Part shown: positions 8,960 through 18,512 of the stretch, piece after piece
Numbering within the stretch: position 1 is the first letter of the stretch
Layout of the letters: each line of letters opens with the position of its first letter
Assembly (NCBI GenBank): GCA_965262235.1
Contig: OZ253504.1
Span: forward strand, 2,108,001-2,172,000
DNA length: 64,000 nucleotides
Origin: CATQGW01 sp965262235
GTDB taxonomy: Bacteria > Chloroflexota > Dehalococcoidia > Bin125
Direction: 5' to 3'
Program-made: the position numbers and the translations under genes
Notes under the pieces: model-generated
Database searches by the model: none
Seen by the model: the letters and a program-made list of their open reading frames with translations, nothing else
What the model was told of the DNA's origin: nothing

Positions 8960-10372
8960 TTAGGGGAACAGGCCGAGTTCAAGATAGTTCCGCGCGACCA
9001 GCTCGAGCGAGAGGAGGTAGGCGGCCGTGCGGATGTCGGGCAGCTCGCGCTGGTGGCGCAGCGCCGTCATTCGCTCGTAGGCCTGCCTCATGCTGTAGGT
9101 CAGCGCGTTCTGCACGATATCCAGCTCGTTGGGCCCGCGTGCCAGCTTGGCGCGCCGGACCGGGTCGATCGTCGTGCCCGTCTGCTCCTCGATGGTGCTC
9201 AGCAGGTGTTCGTTCTGCATCGCCGTCTGTCCGGCCACCATCCGGTCGAACGACACGTGCGAGAGGTTTTTCACCCACTCAAAGTAGGAAACCGTGACCC
9301 CGCCGGCGTTCAGATAGAGGTCGGGGATCACGGTGATTCCGCGCTCGCGCAGCATCGCATCCGCCCCCGGCGTGGTTGGCCCGTTGGCCGCCTCGGCGAC
9401 GACCCGCGCGCGAATCCGCCCGGCGTTCTCGATCGTGATCTGGTGCTCAAGCGCGGCCGGCACGAGGATGTCGCACTCCTGCTCGAGGATCTCGCGCGAG
9501 TTCGAGAGCACCTGCGAGGCTGGGTAGCCGGCCACGCCGCCGTGCTCGCGACGATGCTGGGCAACCGCCTCCACATCGAGGCCGGTCGAGTCGTAGAGCG
9601 CCGCGTCGATCTCCCCGATGCCCACGATGCGCGCGCCCGCTTCAGACAGCAGCGAGGCCGCGTAGTAGCCCACGTTGCCCAGCCCCTGCACGATGATCCG
9701 TTTGCCATCGACGCCGGGCCCGAGCTCCGCCATGTTGGGCAATGTGGAGTCGCCGAGGCAGTTGAGAATCCCGTGGTAGACGCCCATCCCGGTCGCCTCG
9801 CGGCGCCCCGGAATGCCGTGCAGGCTGGTCGGCTTGCCGGTCACGCAGGCCCAGTAGTTGATCTCCTCGGGGCGCAGCACCCGGTAGGTGTCGGCGATCC
9901 AGGCCATCTCGCGTTCGCCGGTCCCATAGTCGGGCGCCGGCACGTCGACCGCCGGACCGATGAACTCCTTCGCGTTCAGCTCCACCGTCAGCCGCCGCGT
10001 GACGCGTTCCACGAACGCGGCGTCGCGACTGAACGGATCGATGCAGACGCCGCCTTTGGCCCCGCCGAAGGGCACATCAACCAGCGCGCACTTGAACGTC
10101 ATCAGCGCGGCGAGGCCCATGACCTCGTTCTGCGTGACCATCGTGCTGAAGCGGATCCCGCCCTTGGTCGGTAGGCGGTGTTGGCTGTGCTGTGCGCGGA
10201 AGGCCTGGATCACCTCGATCTCCCCGCGCTCGTTTTGCACCGGGAAGTTCATTTGGTAGACGTTGTTGCAGATCTTGACCTGATTGAGCAGCGACGCGTC
10301 GTGGTCGCTGTACGCGGCTGCCGCGTCGAAGTAGGTCAGGAAATCGCTGTAGAGGTCTCCCGTGGTGTCCAT
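8960..10372 (-). CDS. gdhA: Glutamate dehydrogenase (Glu/Leu/Phe/Val family)
   Basis: Catalyses reversible oxidative deamination of L-glutamate to 2-oxoglutarate and ammonia with NAD(P). The substrate-domain signature is clear: TKGGIRFSTMVTQNEVMGLA near residue 62, then FKCALVDVPFGGAKGG with the catalytic lysine region. The dinucleotide fold follows with VQGLGNVGYYAA near residue 225. ATG 10372 gives 470 residues, longer than the usual 410-430 because of both termini; the frame is open far upstream through the acyl-CoA dehydrogenase gene but that part is antiphase. No clear ribosome site precedes ATG 10372. Leu or Val dehydrogenase is less likely from the motif spacing. Confidence 0.85.
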   Translation of the reverse strand: MDTTGDLYSDFLTYFDAAAAYSDHDASLLNQVKICNNVYQMNFPVQNERGEIEVIQAFRAQHSQHRLPTKGGIRFSTMVTQNEVMGLAALMTFKCALVDVPFGGAKGGVCIDPFSRDAAFVERVTRRLTVELNAKEFIGPAVDVPAPDYGTGEREMAWIADTYRVLRPEEINYWACVTGKPTSLHGIPGRREATGMGVYHGILNCLGDSTLPNMAELGPGVDGKRIIVQGLGNVGYYAASLLSEAGARIVGIGEIDAALYDSTGLDVEAVAQHRREHGGVAGYPASQVLSNSREILEQECDILVPAALEHQITIENAGRIRARVVAEAANGPTTPGADAMLRERGITVIPDLYLNAGGVTVSYFEWVKNLSHVSFDRMVAGQTAMQNEHLLSTIEEQTGTTIDPVRRAKLARGPNELDIVQNALTYSMRQAYERMTALRHQRELPDIRTAAYLLSLELVARNYLELGLFP

Positions 10373-10404
10373 GTATGCGCGGTACGCCTGTGGCTCTTGC
10401 GCGC

Positions 10405-11577
<1,173 letters not shown>

Positions 11578-11700
11578 CGCCGGACCTCATCTCCACTTGC
11601 TGCAGTTGCTCCGGTTGCGAGGGGGCTCGCGCCAACTGAGGCCAGTCTACTGCGCGTCGGGCGCGCGTCAGTCGCGCGTCAGGCCTGCGCCGGTGGGGGC

Positions 11701-12363
11701 TCAGTCGAGCGAGAACTGGTAGCGCACGTCGTCGCGCGCGGGCGTTTCGGTGTTGCGCTCGGCGGGGATGTCGAGCGAGACGACGAAGCCGATCAGCGCG
11801 TCGCCGGTCTCCAGCGTGTTCGGGTTGATCGCGACCGCGGCGCGGCCCTCGTCGTCGGGCTCGAAGGTCGGGCCGGGTGTCACGTCGCCGCTGGCCCGCA
11901 CCCACCACAGCTGCCAGACCTCGGCCGCGTCGGCGGCGGGCAGGCCCCAAAAGACCAGCGCGAACGGACGCTGCTCATAGTTGGGCAGCAGCACGCCGGT
12001 CGCGCGGTCCTCGCTCAGGGCCACCGCGCGTCCGCTGATCGAGTCAGCCGGGCGAAACGCCAGCCAGCCGAACAGCGCCGCGAGTGCAATCGCGGCGGCC
12101 AGCACCAGCGAAGTGAAGAGGCGAATCGCGACGCTGCGTCGCAGCAGGATTCGGCGCCGCTTCGGCGTGCGCTGTTCGCGCGCGCGGGCGATGATGCGGT
12201 GCTCCAGTCCGGTCGAGAGCCGGTGCTCATCGGTCCGCAGCGGGACCAGCGCGAGGCTGGTCGCCGCCGCGGCCAGGCGTTGCGCCGCCGGGTCCTGCTG
12301 GGCGCCGCGTGGCGGGTCGGCCAGGCCCAGAATCGCCGGTCCGAGTTTGGCGGCGGCGCTCAT
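11701..12363 (-). CDS. Anti-sigma factor, RskA-like
   Basis: 220 residues with one transmembrane helix at about 79-101 (RLFTSLVLAAAIALAALFGW). The exported C-terminal domain contains EVWQLWWVRASGDVTPGPTF, typical of RskA/anti-sigma-K extracytoplasmic domains. The N-terminal 75 residues would bind the sigma factor but show no CxxC zinc finger. ATG overlaps the sigma-like gene stop by 4 bases, the standard arrangement for a sigma/anti-sigma pair. Inferred role: membrane-tethered inhibitor of the upstream sigma factor. Confidence 0.72.
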   Translation of the reverse strand: MSAAAKLGPAILGLADPPRGAQQDPAAQRLAAAATSLALVPLRTDEHRLSTGLEHRIIARAREQRTPKRRRILLRRSVAIRLFTSLVLAAAIALAALFGWLAFRPADSISGRAVALSEDRATGVLLPNYEQRPFALVFWGLPAADAAEVWQLWWVRASGDVTPGPTFEPDDEGRAAVAINPNTLETGDALIGFVVSLDIPAERNTETPARDDVRYQFSLD

Positions 12364-12926
12364 GCGCGCGTTTCGAGCGCGTCGGCGAGCTGCTCCAGCG
12401 CGTCGGTCAGCATCTGCGCTGCCTCGACCACACTGTCCGCGTTGCCCGCCTTGACCGTCTCGTCCGTGCTCATCGCGGCGCTGCTGGCGAGCTGTTCGAG
12501 AGACGCGCCCTCGAACCAGGCCGCCTCGAGCAGTTCGCGCCGCCCGGGGCCCAGCCCGAAGAGCGCCGCGCGAACTCGGTCGGCGGCGTCCGCGCGATCG
12601 AGCGGCGCGCTGCTCAGCGGCTCAATCTGCGGCGGGCGCCAACGAGCGAGCGCGGCCGCCGGGGTGATCTCGCGCGTGCGCACGAGCACAGCCACATCGC
12701 GCACGCAGCGCAGCAGCTGCGCGTGGAACGTCTGCTCGCTCCAGCGTTGCGGTTCGCGCCAGGCGAGCAGCAGCACCTCTTCGAGGATCGGATCGGCCGC
12801 CGCGGCGCCGGCGATTCGCTGCGCCAGAGCGTGCGCCTGGGGCGCGAGCGCGCTGAACAGTTCGCGGAGGGCATCTTCGTCGGCCGCACGCAGTCGGCGC
12901 AGCAGTTGGGCCGCATCGGGGCTCAC
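12360..12926 (-). CDS. ECF sigma factor-like protein
   Basis: 188 residues. N-terminal LLRRLRAADEDALRELFSAL and LEEVLLLAWREPQRW fit sigma region 2 helices, and LGPGRRELLEAAWFEGASLEQLA near residue 122 fits region 4 before the helix-turn-helix. The recognition helix segment (SSAAMSTDETVKAG) is poor compared with canonical ECF factors, and the C-terminal 40 residues are an extra helical tail. GTG 12926 follows GTGAGG. Coupled by ATGA overlap with the RskA-like gene, which supports the assignment. It could be a degenerate sigma regulator rather than an active one. Confidence 0.62.
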   Translation of the reverse strand: MSPDAAQLLRRLRAADEDALRELFSALAPQAHALAQRIAGAAAADPILEEVLLLAWREPQRWSEQTFHAQLLRCVRDVAVLVRTREITPAAALARWRPPQIEPLSSAPLDRADAADRVRAALFGLGPGRRELLEAAWFEGASLEQLASSAAMSTDETVKAGNADSVVEAAQMLTDALEQLADALETRA

Positions 12927-12946
12927 AGGCGCCTCACCGCTGCAGG

Positions 12947-13351
12947 CTAGGGCAGCGCCACGCGCTGTTCGGCGCGGCCGTAGTCATCCTCAAGCCGGAC
13001 CAGATCGTCGCCGTCGTCGGCCGAGGCGAACTCCAGCACCTCAGCGTCGGCAGACAGCGCCTCAAGCCGATGAATTGTGCCCGGCGCGACCTGCGCGCGC
13101 TGACCCGGCCGCAGCGTGCGATGCGACAGCGCCTGGATGCTTGGGCCCAACGTCAGCCGCACCTCGCCGCGCAGCACGATCATCGTTTCGCGCTTGCGAC
13201 GATGCAGCTGCAGCGACAGTCGATGGCCCGCGCGGATCCGCAACACCTTGCAGACCGCGTCGTTGGAGCGGCTGAGGATCAGCTCTTCGCCCCAGGGTTT
13301 CGCGACTCGCAGCGGCGCCGGCTGTGGCGTCGGCTGGGCGGTAGAACTCAA
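12947..13351 (-). CDS. Cupin, mannose-6-phosphate isomerase type II-like
   Basis: 134-residue single cupin. The opening KPWGEELILSRS and the double block LSLQLHRRKRETMIVLRGEV near residue 45 and PGTIHRLEALS near residue 91 are those of the C-terminal isomerase domain of mannose-6-phosphate isomerase/GMP enzymes. His at the metal positions is retained. It lacks the nucleotidyltransferase domain of bifunctional ManC. The start is TTG 13351, nine bases after GAAGG. Divergent from the M23 peptidase gene. The sugar specificity is inferred from the family. Confidence 0.75.
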   Translation of the reverse strand: MSSTAQPTPQPAPLRVAKPWGEELILSRSNDAVCKVLRIRAGHRLSLQLHRRKRETMIVLRGEVRLTLGPSIQALSHRTLRPGQRAQVAPGTIHRLEALSADAEVLEFASADDGDDLVRLEDDYGRAEQRVALP

Positions 13352-13422
13352 CAGTGGTCGCCTTCGCGATTGTCTGCGTAGAGTGAAGATACGGGCAGCG
13401 GGGTGGACGCGAAACCGCGCGG

Positions 13423-14619
13423 GTGACTGAGTTGAGCGTTCGACAGATTGCAGCCGGGTTGTTGCTGATCATCGTGGTCGCTGCTGTCGGCGCCGCCGCG
13501 GCGGTGCTGACCGCGCGCGCCGACCGCACGCCGGCGGCCGTCGAAGCGCCGCGCGCTTTCCAGGGCGCGCCCGCGAGCCGATCTGCTGAGCCAGTCGCCG
13601 AGCCTGTGGCACAACCCGCGCAACAGTCCGAGCGGCCGTCGGAGCAGCCCACAGCCCCCGAGTCGTCGGTCGAGCCTGCGGTGGAACCCAGCGCGTCCGT
13701 GGCCGCGCCGAGCGCCGAAGCTCCGCAGGCGCAACCTGAACCCGAGCCCGCGGCGCAGGCCGCACAGCCCGAATCGCGCTCATTGCCCGAGCCGGCCCCG
13801 CTCGACGCGCCCTCGTTGCTCATGCAGCCGCCCGCCGTGCGGCAGGGCGAAGTCGTGGCCGCTCACATCTCTGCCGCGGGGACCGCCGCCGCCGTGCTGA
13901 TCATCGACGGCGTCAGCAGCCCGATGATGCTGATCGGCGAGACGTGGTTCGCGCTCCACCCCGTCGCACGCGACGCCTCCGTCGGCCCCCACACGGTGGT
14001 CGTTGAGTTGTTCGACAGCGACGGCAAGAGCCGCGCCGTCGCGCGCGCCGCAGTGCAGGTCAATCCCTCCGGCATCGCGCTCGAGGAGATCACGATCGGC
14101 GATGGCGCTGAAGATCCCATTGATCAGGTCGGGCTCGCGCACGACATCGATGTGCGCTTCCACCAGCACACCGCAGTCACGGGAGCGCCGCGCTGGGCCG
14201 GTGCGTGGAGCCGACCCGTCGAGGGTGAGGACAGCGGTCGCTTCGGGGGGATGCGTTCGTACAACGGCGGACCCGCGCTCGACTGGCATCACGGCCACGA
14301 CATCGCCGCCGACCACGGCGACCCCGTGGTCGCGCCCGCGCCCGCGGTGGTCGCCTGGGCCGGAGAGCTGGTCGTTCACGGCAACGGCGTGATCCTCGAC
14401 CACGGCGCCGGCGTCTACAGCGGCTATTGGCACCTCTCCGAGATCGTCGTGGAGCCTGGCCAGCTCCTCGCCGAAGGCGACTGGTTGGGCAACATCGGCG
14501 CGACCGGCCTCAGCACCGGCCCGCATCTGCACTGGGAGGTGATCGTGCTCGGGCACGACGTCGATGCCCTGCAATGGCTCGGCGATCAGCGCCCCGGGCT
14601 GCCCACGATCGCCGAGTAA
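13423..14619 (+). CDS. M23 family metallopeptidase (LytM domain) with signal anchor
   Basis: 398 residues. An N-terminal hydrophobic helix (residues 8-30) is followed by a Pro/Ala/Glu/Gln-rich linker to about residue 135, then an Ig-like segment and the C-terminal LytM/M23 domain. Zinc ligands are visible as HGHDIAADHGD near residue 288 and TGPHLHWEV near residue 365, plus the GYWHLSE His near 330. Expected role: peptidoglycan endopeptidase or cell-wall remodelling factor outside the membrane. It starts at GTG 13423. Ten bases separate its stop from the kinase-like gene, with the stop codon in a 16-bp palindrome. Confidence 0.87.
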   Translation: MTELSVRQIAAGLLLIIVVAAVGAAAAVLTARADRTPAAVEAPRAFQGAPASRSAEPVAEPVAQPAQQSERPSEQPTAPESSVEPAVEPSASVAAPSAEAPQAQPEPEPAAQAAQPESRSLPEPAPLDAPSLLMQPPAVRQGEVVAAHISAAGTAAAVLIIDGVSSPMMLIGETWFALHPVARDASVGPHTVVVELFDSDGKSRAVARAAVQVNPSGIALEEITIGDGAEDPIDQVGLAHDIDVRFHQHTAVTGAPRWAGAWSRPVEGEDSGRFGGMRSYNGGPALDWHHGHDIAADHGDPVVAPAPAVVAWAGELVVHGNGVILDHGAGVYSGYWHLSEIVVEPGQLLAEGDWLGNIGATGLSTGPHLHWEVIVLGHDVDALQWLGDQRPGLPTIAE

Positions 14620-14626
14620 ACTCGGC
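14611..14626. repeat. Perfect palindrome GCCGAG-TAAA-CTCGGC over a stop codon
   Basis: Six-base arms enclose the TAA stop of the M23 gene. The loop and right arm also contain TAAACT, a candidate -10 box for the next gene. No T-run follows, so an operator or an mRNA hairpin is as likely as a terminator. Confidence 0.45.
14617..14622 (+). promoter_or_regulatory. Candidate -10 box of a leaderless promoter (APH-like gene)
   Basis: TAAACT ends 7 nt before ATG 14630, and no Shine-Dalgarno is present. It lies inside the 14611-14626 palindrome. Confidence 0.35.
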
Positions 14627-14629
14627 CCC

Positions 14630-15568
14630 ATGCCGACCGACCTGCCGACCGACCCTGCGCTGGGAGAGCTGCTCGAGCGCTGCGCGTTCGCTGTGCGGCT
14701 GAGCTGCCCGGCGATGCTCGCGTCGCAGCTCAGCGTGATCTCTGACGCGGCCGCCGAGCTCGTGCTGAACGAGCGCGACGAGTACACGCTGCACTTCCCG
14801 CGCGACGCCGCGACCGCCGAGCGACTCGGCCTCCAGGCCCAACTTCTGCCGCACATGCGCGGCTTCCTCAGCCCCGCCATCCCGATCTTCGGGGACCGGG
14901 GCGAAGCCACGCGCGACTGGCCGCACGGGTGGTTCGGCGCCAGGCGACTCGAAGGCCGCCCGATGCGGACCGAGACGATCACCGACGACAACATCGAGCG
15001 ACTGGTCCGCGGCGTCGCGCAGTTTCTCTTCGAACTGCATCACTTTCCCGTCGCGCGCGCCCGCTCGCTCGGCGTCGCCCCGGCGCGAATCTGGCGCGAG
15101 CAGATCGAGCAGCAGGGTCGCGCCAGCCGTGCCGCGCTGCAGCCGCTGCTGCGTTTCTCCGAGCACGCGCGCATCCGCCGCTGGTGGCGCTCGTACCTCG
15201 ACGACGAGGTCGCCTGGGACTACGAGCCCGCCGTCGTCCACGCCAACCTCGGCCCCGATCAGCTGCTGCTGGACGGGATGAACCGCGACCTGATCGCCGT
15301 GGTCGGATGGGAGCGGGTGCGCGCCGCCGACCCGGCGATCGACTTTGCGGCGATCGTCGAGGCCTACGGTTCGGATTTCGGCTGGCGCGTGATGACGCGC
15401 TACGGCGAGATCGGCGGCGAGGTCGACGCGAGGCTCTTCCGCCGCGTCCGTCAGCAGGGCGTCGTGACCCGCTTCCGCGAGGTCGTTGTCGCTGTCGAAG
15501 CGCGGGATGACGAGCGCACCGCAGCGGCGGTCGAGGCGCTGCGCGCCAGCGCCGCCCTGCGCCCCTGA
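14630..15568 (+). CDS. APH-fold phosphotransferase-like protein, probable pseudokinase
   Basis: 312 residues with the C-terminal lobe layout of aminoglycoside phosphotransferase/choline kinase-like proteins. The catalytic loop position reads VVHANLGPDQLLLD near residue 203, where active relatives have H-G-D-x-x-x-x-N. Both the catalytic Asp (now Asn) and the metal-binding Asn (now Gln) are changed. The later metal Asp of the usual IDWE is Gly in AVVGWERV, although the DPAIDFA that follows is kept. The fold is therefore recognisable but phosphotransfer looks disabled. ATG 14630 is preceded by a -10-like TAAACT rather than a ribosome site. Confidence 0.7.
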   Translation: MPTDLPTDPALGELLERCAFAVRLSCPAMLASQLSVISDAAAELVLNERDEYTLHFPRDAATAERLGLQAQLLPHMRGFLSPAIPIFGDRGEATRDWPHGWFGARRLEGRPMRTETITDDNIERLVRGVAQFLFELHHFPVARARSLGVAPARIWREQIEQQGRASRAALQPLLRFSEHARIRRWWRSYLDDEVAWDYEPAVVHANLGPDQLLLDGMNRDLIAVVGWERVRAADPAIDFAAIVEAYGSDFGWRVMTRYGEIGGEVDARLFRRVRQQGVVTRFREVVVAVEARDDERTAAAVEALRASAALRP

Positions 15569-15658
15569 CGCGCATTAGGCGTCTGACGCGGCCGGCGCGC
15601 CTTGCCTGATTTGTTAGGCTTCCATCGATCACGCGCCGAGAACGACGAAGGGACCACC

Positions 15659-16210
15659 ATGAGCAGCGAAACACCTCAGGCCATGACCCCGGTGGGCGTC
15701 AACCACCTGGTCCTCAACGTGCGCGACATCGAGCGCGCGCACGCTTTCTGGACCGAAATCATGGGCTTCCGCCACATCGGTCAGCTCCAGCCGCGCGGCG
15801 AGCGCAGCATGAACATGCGCTTCTACAACGGCCTCTCCGGGAGCCACCACGACCTCGCGCTGGCCGAAATCCAGGGCGAGGCGGGCGCCGAGGAAGACTG
15901 GTCGATGGCCCCGCGTCGCGCCGGCCTCAACCACCTCGCAGTGCATTACCCCGACCGAGAGTCGTGGCTCAAGCAGATCGAGTTCCTGCAGGAACAGGGC
16001 GTCAAGTTCAACCTGCGGATCAACCACGGCATGACCCACTCGGTCTACATCAACGACCCCGACGGCCACGGCATCGAAGTGCTCTACGAGCTGCCCCGCG
16101 AGCAGTGGGAGGGCGACATCAACGCCGCGCTCAACTACGCCGAGGTGCTCCCCACCGAGGGCGCGGAAGCGCTGGTCGATGAGCCGACCCCGGCGTTCAG
16201 CGGCGACTAG
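15659..16210 (+). CDS. VOC family protein (extradiol dioxygenase/glyoxalase-like)
   Basis: 183 residues with two vicinal-oxygen-chelate modules. Likely metal ligands are His in VNHLVLNVRD near residue 15, His in NHLAVHYPD near 91, and Glu in DGHGIEVLYE near 141, matching the H-H-E triad of type I extradiol dioxygenases and glyoxalase I. ATG 15659 follows GAAGGGA by 6 nt, and a TAGGCT -10-like box lies about 40 bases upstream. It sits 30 bases before an HpaB-type hydroxylase, so an aromatic ring-processing role is plausible. A glyoxalase or isomerase role cannot be excluded. Confidence 0.78.
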   Translation: MSSETPQAMTPVGVNHLVLNVRDIERAHAFWTEIMGFRHIGQLQPRGERSMNMRFYNGLSGSHHDLALAEIQGEAGAEEDWSMAPRRAGLNHLAVHYPDRESWLKQIEFLQEQGVKFNLRINHGMTHSVYINDPDGHGIEVLYELPREQWEGDINAALNYAEVLPTEGAEALVDEPTPAFSGD

Positions 16211-16240
16211 CTCCGGCTACCTGGCGCCACGGCGACTGAC

Positions 16241-17683
16241 ATGGGCCTGAGAACCGGCGAGCAGTACCTTGCCGGGCTCCACGACGAGCGTGAAATCTGG
16301 CACGTCGGCGAGCGCGTCGCCGATGTGACCAGCGCGCCCGGCTTCGCGGGCACGGCCCGCACGGTTGCCGCCTACTACGACTTCCAGCACGACCCGGCCG
16401 TCCGCGACACCGTCACCTACGTCGACGACGAGGGCGAGCGCTCGCACCTCTCGTTCATCGTGCCGCGCTCGAAGGACGACCTGCGTCGCCGCGCCGCCGC
16501 CTTCGCCGCCTGGGCCGAATACAGCGGCGGCCAGCTCGGGCGCGCGCCCGACTACATGAACGCGGCCATGATGGCGCTCGCCGCGGCTCACAAGCACTGG
16601 GGCCAGACGGACCCTGATCTCGGCCAGCATGCCGTCGACATGTATGACCGCTTCCGCCGTGAGGATGTCTGCCTCACGCACACACTCGTCACCCCGCAGA
16701 TCGACCGAAAGACCCCGCTCGGCGAGCAGGAGCCCTACCTCAACGCCGGCGTCGTGCGCCGCACCGAGAATGGGATCATCGTCCGCGGCAGCCGCGTGCT
16801 CGGCACGCTCGCGCCGTTCGCCGACGCCAATGTCTCGTTCGGGCTGCCGATCGTGACCGGCGAGAACGACGAGGACTACGCGCTCGGCTTCTGGTCGCCT
16901 GTCGCCCATCCCGGCCTGCGCTGGTTGTGCCGCGACTCTTTCGACCCCAACCGCTCGATCGCTGACTATCCCATCTCAGGCCGCTTTGAAGAGATCGACA
17001 CCGTCGCGATCTTCGACGACTGCGAGATCCCCTGGGAGTGGGTCTTCGACTACCGCGACGTGAAGATCCACAACGGCGCCCTGCGCGCCCTGCACTTCAC
17101 GGAGGCGCTTGGCCACCACGTGATGGTCAAGAACGTGGCCAAGACGCGCTTCCTCTACGGCGTCGCCCACATGATCGCCGACTCCGCCCAGACCAACTCG
17201 TTCATCAACGTGCAGATTCGGCTCGGCGACATCCTGATGATGCTGCAAACGATGGAGTCGATCGCGATCGCCGCCGTTGAGGCCGCCGAACCCGACCCGC
17301 GGACCGGCGTCTGGTACGCCAACGCGAACGCGATCCAGGCCGGCCTGCGGCTCTTCCCCGAGTTCTACGTGCGGATGGTCGACCACATCAAGCAGATCGG
17401 CGGCAGCAACTTCATGGCTGCCCCCTCCGCAGCCACGCTCGAAGTGCTCGGCCCGGCCGTCGAGCGCTACTTCCGCGGCGCCGGCGAAGACCGCGACGGC
17501 AAGGTTCCGCTCTTTCGCCTCGCCTGGGACGTGGTCGGCACCTCGTTCGCCGGCCGCCAGGAGCTTTACGAGCGCTTCTTCTTCGGCGACGGCCAGGTCG
17601 TCAAGGCCCAGACCTACCTCCGCCACGACAAATCCGAAGCGATCGCCATCGTCCAGCGGCTGCTCGACCCGGAGGGGATTTGA
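16241..17683 (+). CDS. 4-hydroxyphenylacetate 3-hydroxylase (HpaB)-family flavin monooxygenase
   Basis: 480 residues, full length for HpaB-type FADH2-dependent monooxygenases and the related 4-hydroxybutyryl-CoA dehydratase fold. Family segments: MGLRTGEQYLAGL at the N-terminus, THTLVTPQIDR near residue 147, FDDCEIPWEWVF near 259, and GGSNFMAAPS near 386. No 4Fe-4S cysteine/histidine set of the dehydratase is obvious, so the hydroxylase reading is preferred. It would need a reduced-flavin supply (HpaC), and none is seen nearby. It is followed by a coupled GNAT gene and preceded by a VOC gene. Confidence 0.85.
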   Translation: MGLRTGEQYLAGLHDEREIWHVGERVADVTSAPGFAGTARTVAAYYDFQHDPAVRDTVTYVDDEGERSHLSFIVPRSKDDLRRRAAAFAAWAEYSGGQLGRAPDYMNAAMMALAAAHKHWGQTDPDLGQHAVDMYDRFRREDVCLTHTLVTPQIDRKTPLGEQEPYLNAGVVRRTENGIIVRGSRVLGTLAPFADANVSFGLPIVTGENDEDYALGFWSPVAHPGLRWLCRDSFDPNRSIADYPISGRFEEIDTVAIFDDCEIPWEWVFDYRDVKIHNGALRALHFTEALGHHVMVKNVAKTRFLYGVAHMIADSAQTNSFINVQIRLGDILMMLQTMESIAIAAVEAAEPDPRTGVWYANANAIQAGLRLFPEFYVRMVDHIKQIGGSNFMAAPSAATLEVLGPAVERYFRGAGEDRDGKVPLFRLAWDVVGTSFAGRQELYERFFFGDGQVVKAQTYLRHDKSEAIAIVQRLLDPEGI

Positions 17684-18351
17684 GCACGCCGGAACTCTAC
17701 CTCCGCACGGGCTTTCTGTTCGATGCGGCCGGCCGGATCGTTTCAACCCGCGAACCCGACCCCCGGCCTGGCCCGTTGTTCACCCTGATTCGCGGACACG
17801 GCTCGGTCGTCTGCGCGGTTCGGGCTGATGTGCCGGCGAGCGTGGCCGAAGACCTTGAACGAGTCGCCGCGACGGAGCCGCCCGGCGTCATCCATGCTGA
17901 GCCGCGACACACCGAGCGATATCGGTCGCTCCTCGGCGGTTCCGTTCGCTCAGGCCCGGCGTTCGAGTTTCCCGATCGGCCGTGGGCGGTGAATCGACCT
18001 GTCTTCGTTGACGACGTGGAGCCGCTCGAACGCCATTTCACTGGCTGGACGCGGTCCGAAGTCCCAAGGCGCACGCCGGTGGTAGTGGTGATCGAGGACG
18101 GCCACGCTGTCAGCGTCTGCTGCTGTGCGCGCCGCTCCGACGAAGCGGCGGAGGCTGGCCTCGAGACCGCGGAGCCGTTTCGCGGCCGCGGCCTGGCCGG
18201 CCAGGTGGCCAACGCATGGGCCGTCGCCGTCCGCGAATCCGGCCGGATTCCGCTCTACAGCACCGAGTGGTCGAACACTGCCTCGCTCACCGTGGCGCGC
18301 AAGCTCCGCCTGATGCAGTTCGCGAGTTGGTGGAGCATCGACTCAGATTGA
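17680..18351 (+). CDS. GNAT-family N-acetyltransferase-like protein
   Basis: 223 residues. The C-terminal half has the acetyl-CoA loop as FRGRGLAGQVANAWA near residue 168 and the follow-up NTASLTVARKLRL near residue 201, typical of FR47-like GNATs. The N-terminal half is not recognised and may position a substrate. The start is TTG 17680, overlapping the HpaB stop (TTGA), with GGAGG four bases upstream. This overlap implies co-translation with the hydroxylase. The acetyl acceptor is unknown. Confidence 0.68.
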   Translation: MSTPELYLRTGFLFDAAGRIVSTREPDPRPGPLFTLIRGHGSVVCAVRADVPASVAEDLERVAATEPPGVIHAEPRHTERYRSLLGGSVRSGPAFEFPDRPWAVNRPVFVDDVEPLERHFTGWTRSEVPRRTPVVVVIEDGHAVSVCCCARRSDEAAEAGLETAEPFRGRGLAGQVANAWAVAVRESGRIPLYSTEWSNTASLTVARKLRLMQFASWWSIDSD

Positions 18352-18397
18352 ATCGCTAGCCTTCTTCGAGCGCTCCGCGAACCCCTCGATCCCTTTG

Positions 18398-18424
18398 CCC
18401 CCCCCGTCGCGGGAGCGAGGGGGG
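18398..18424. repeat. C8...G6 hairpin repeat between GNAT and SDR genes
   Basis: Eight C (18398-18405) and six G (18419-18424) enclose a 13-nt centre, forming a very GC-rich hairpin. It resembles half of the palindromic elements at 60251 and 61111. It could act as a terminator-like block between the two gene groups; no T-run follows. Confidence 0.45.
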
Positions 18425-18512
18425 CGGGCTGCAGGGGTGGCTGGGGCAGTGCTAACTTGCACCCTGCGTATCGACGCGAGCGCACAGGTCCAACACGAAG
18501 CAGGAGCCAAGC

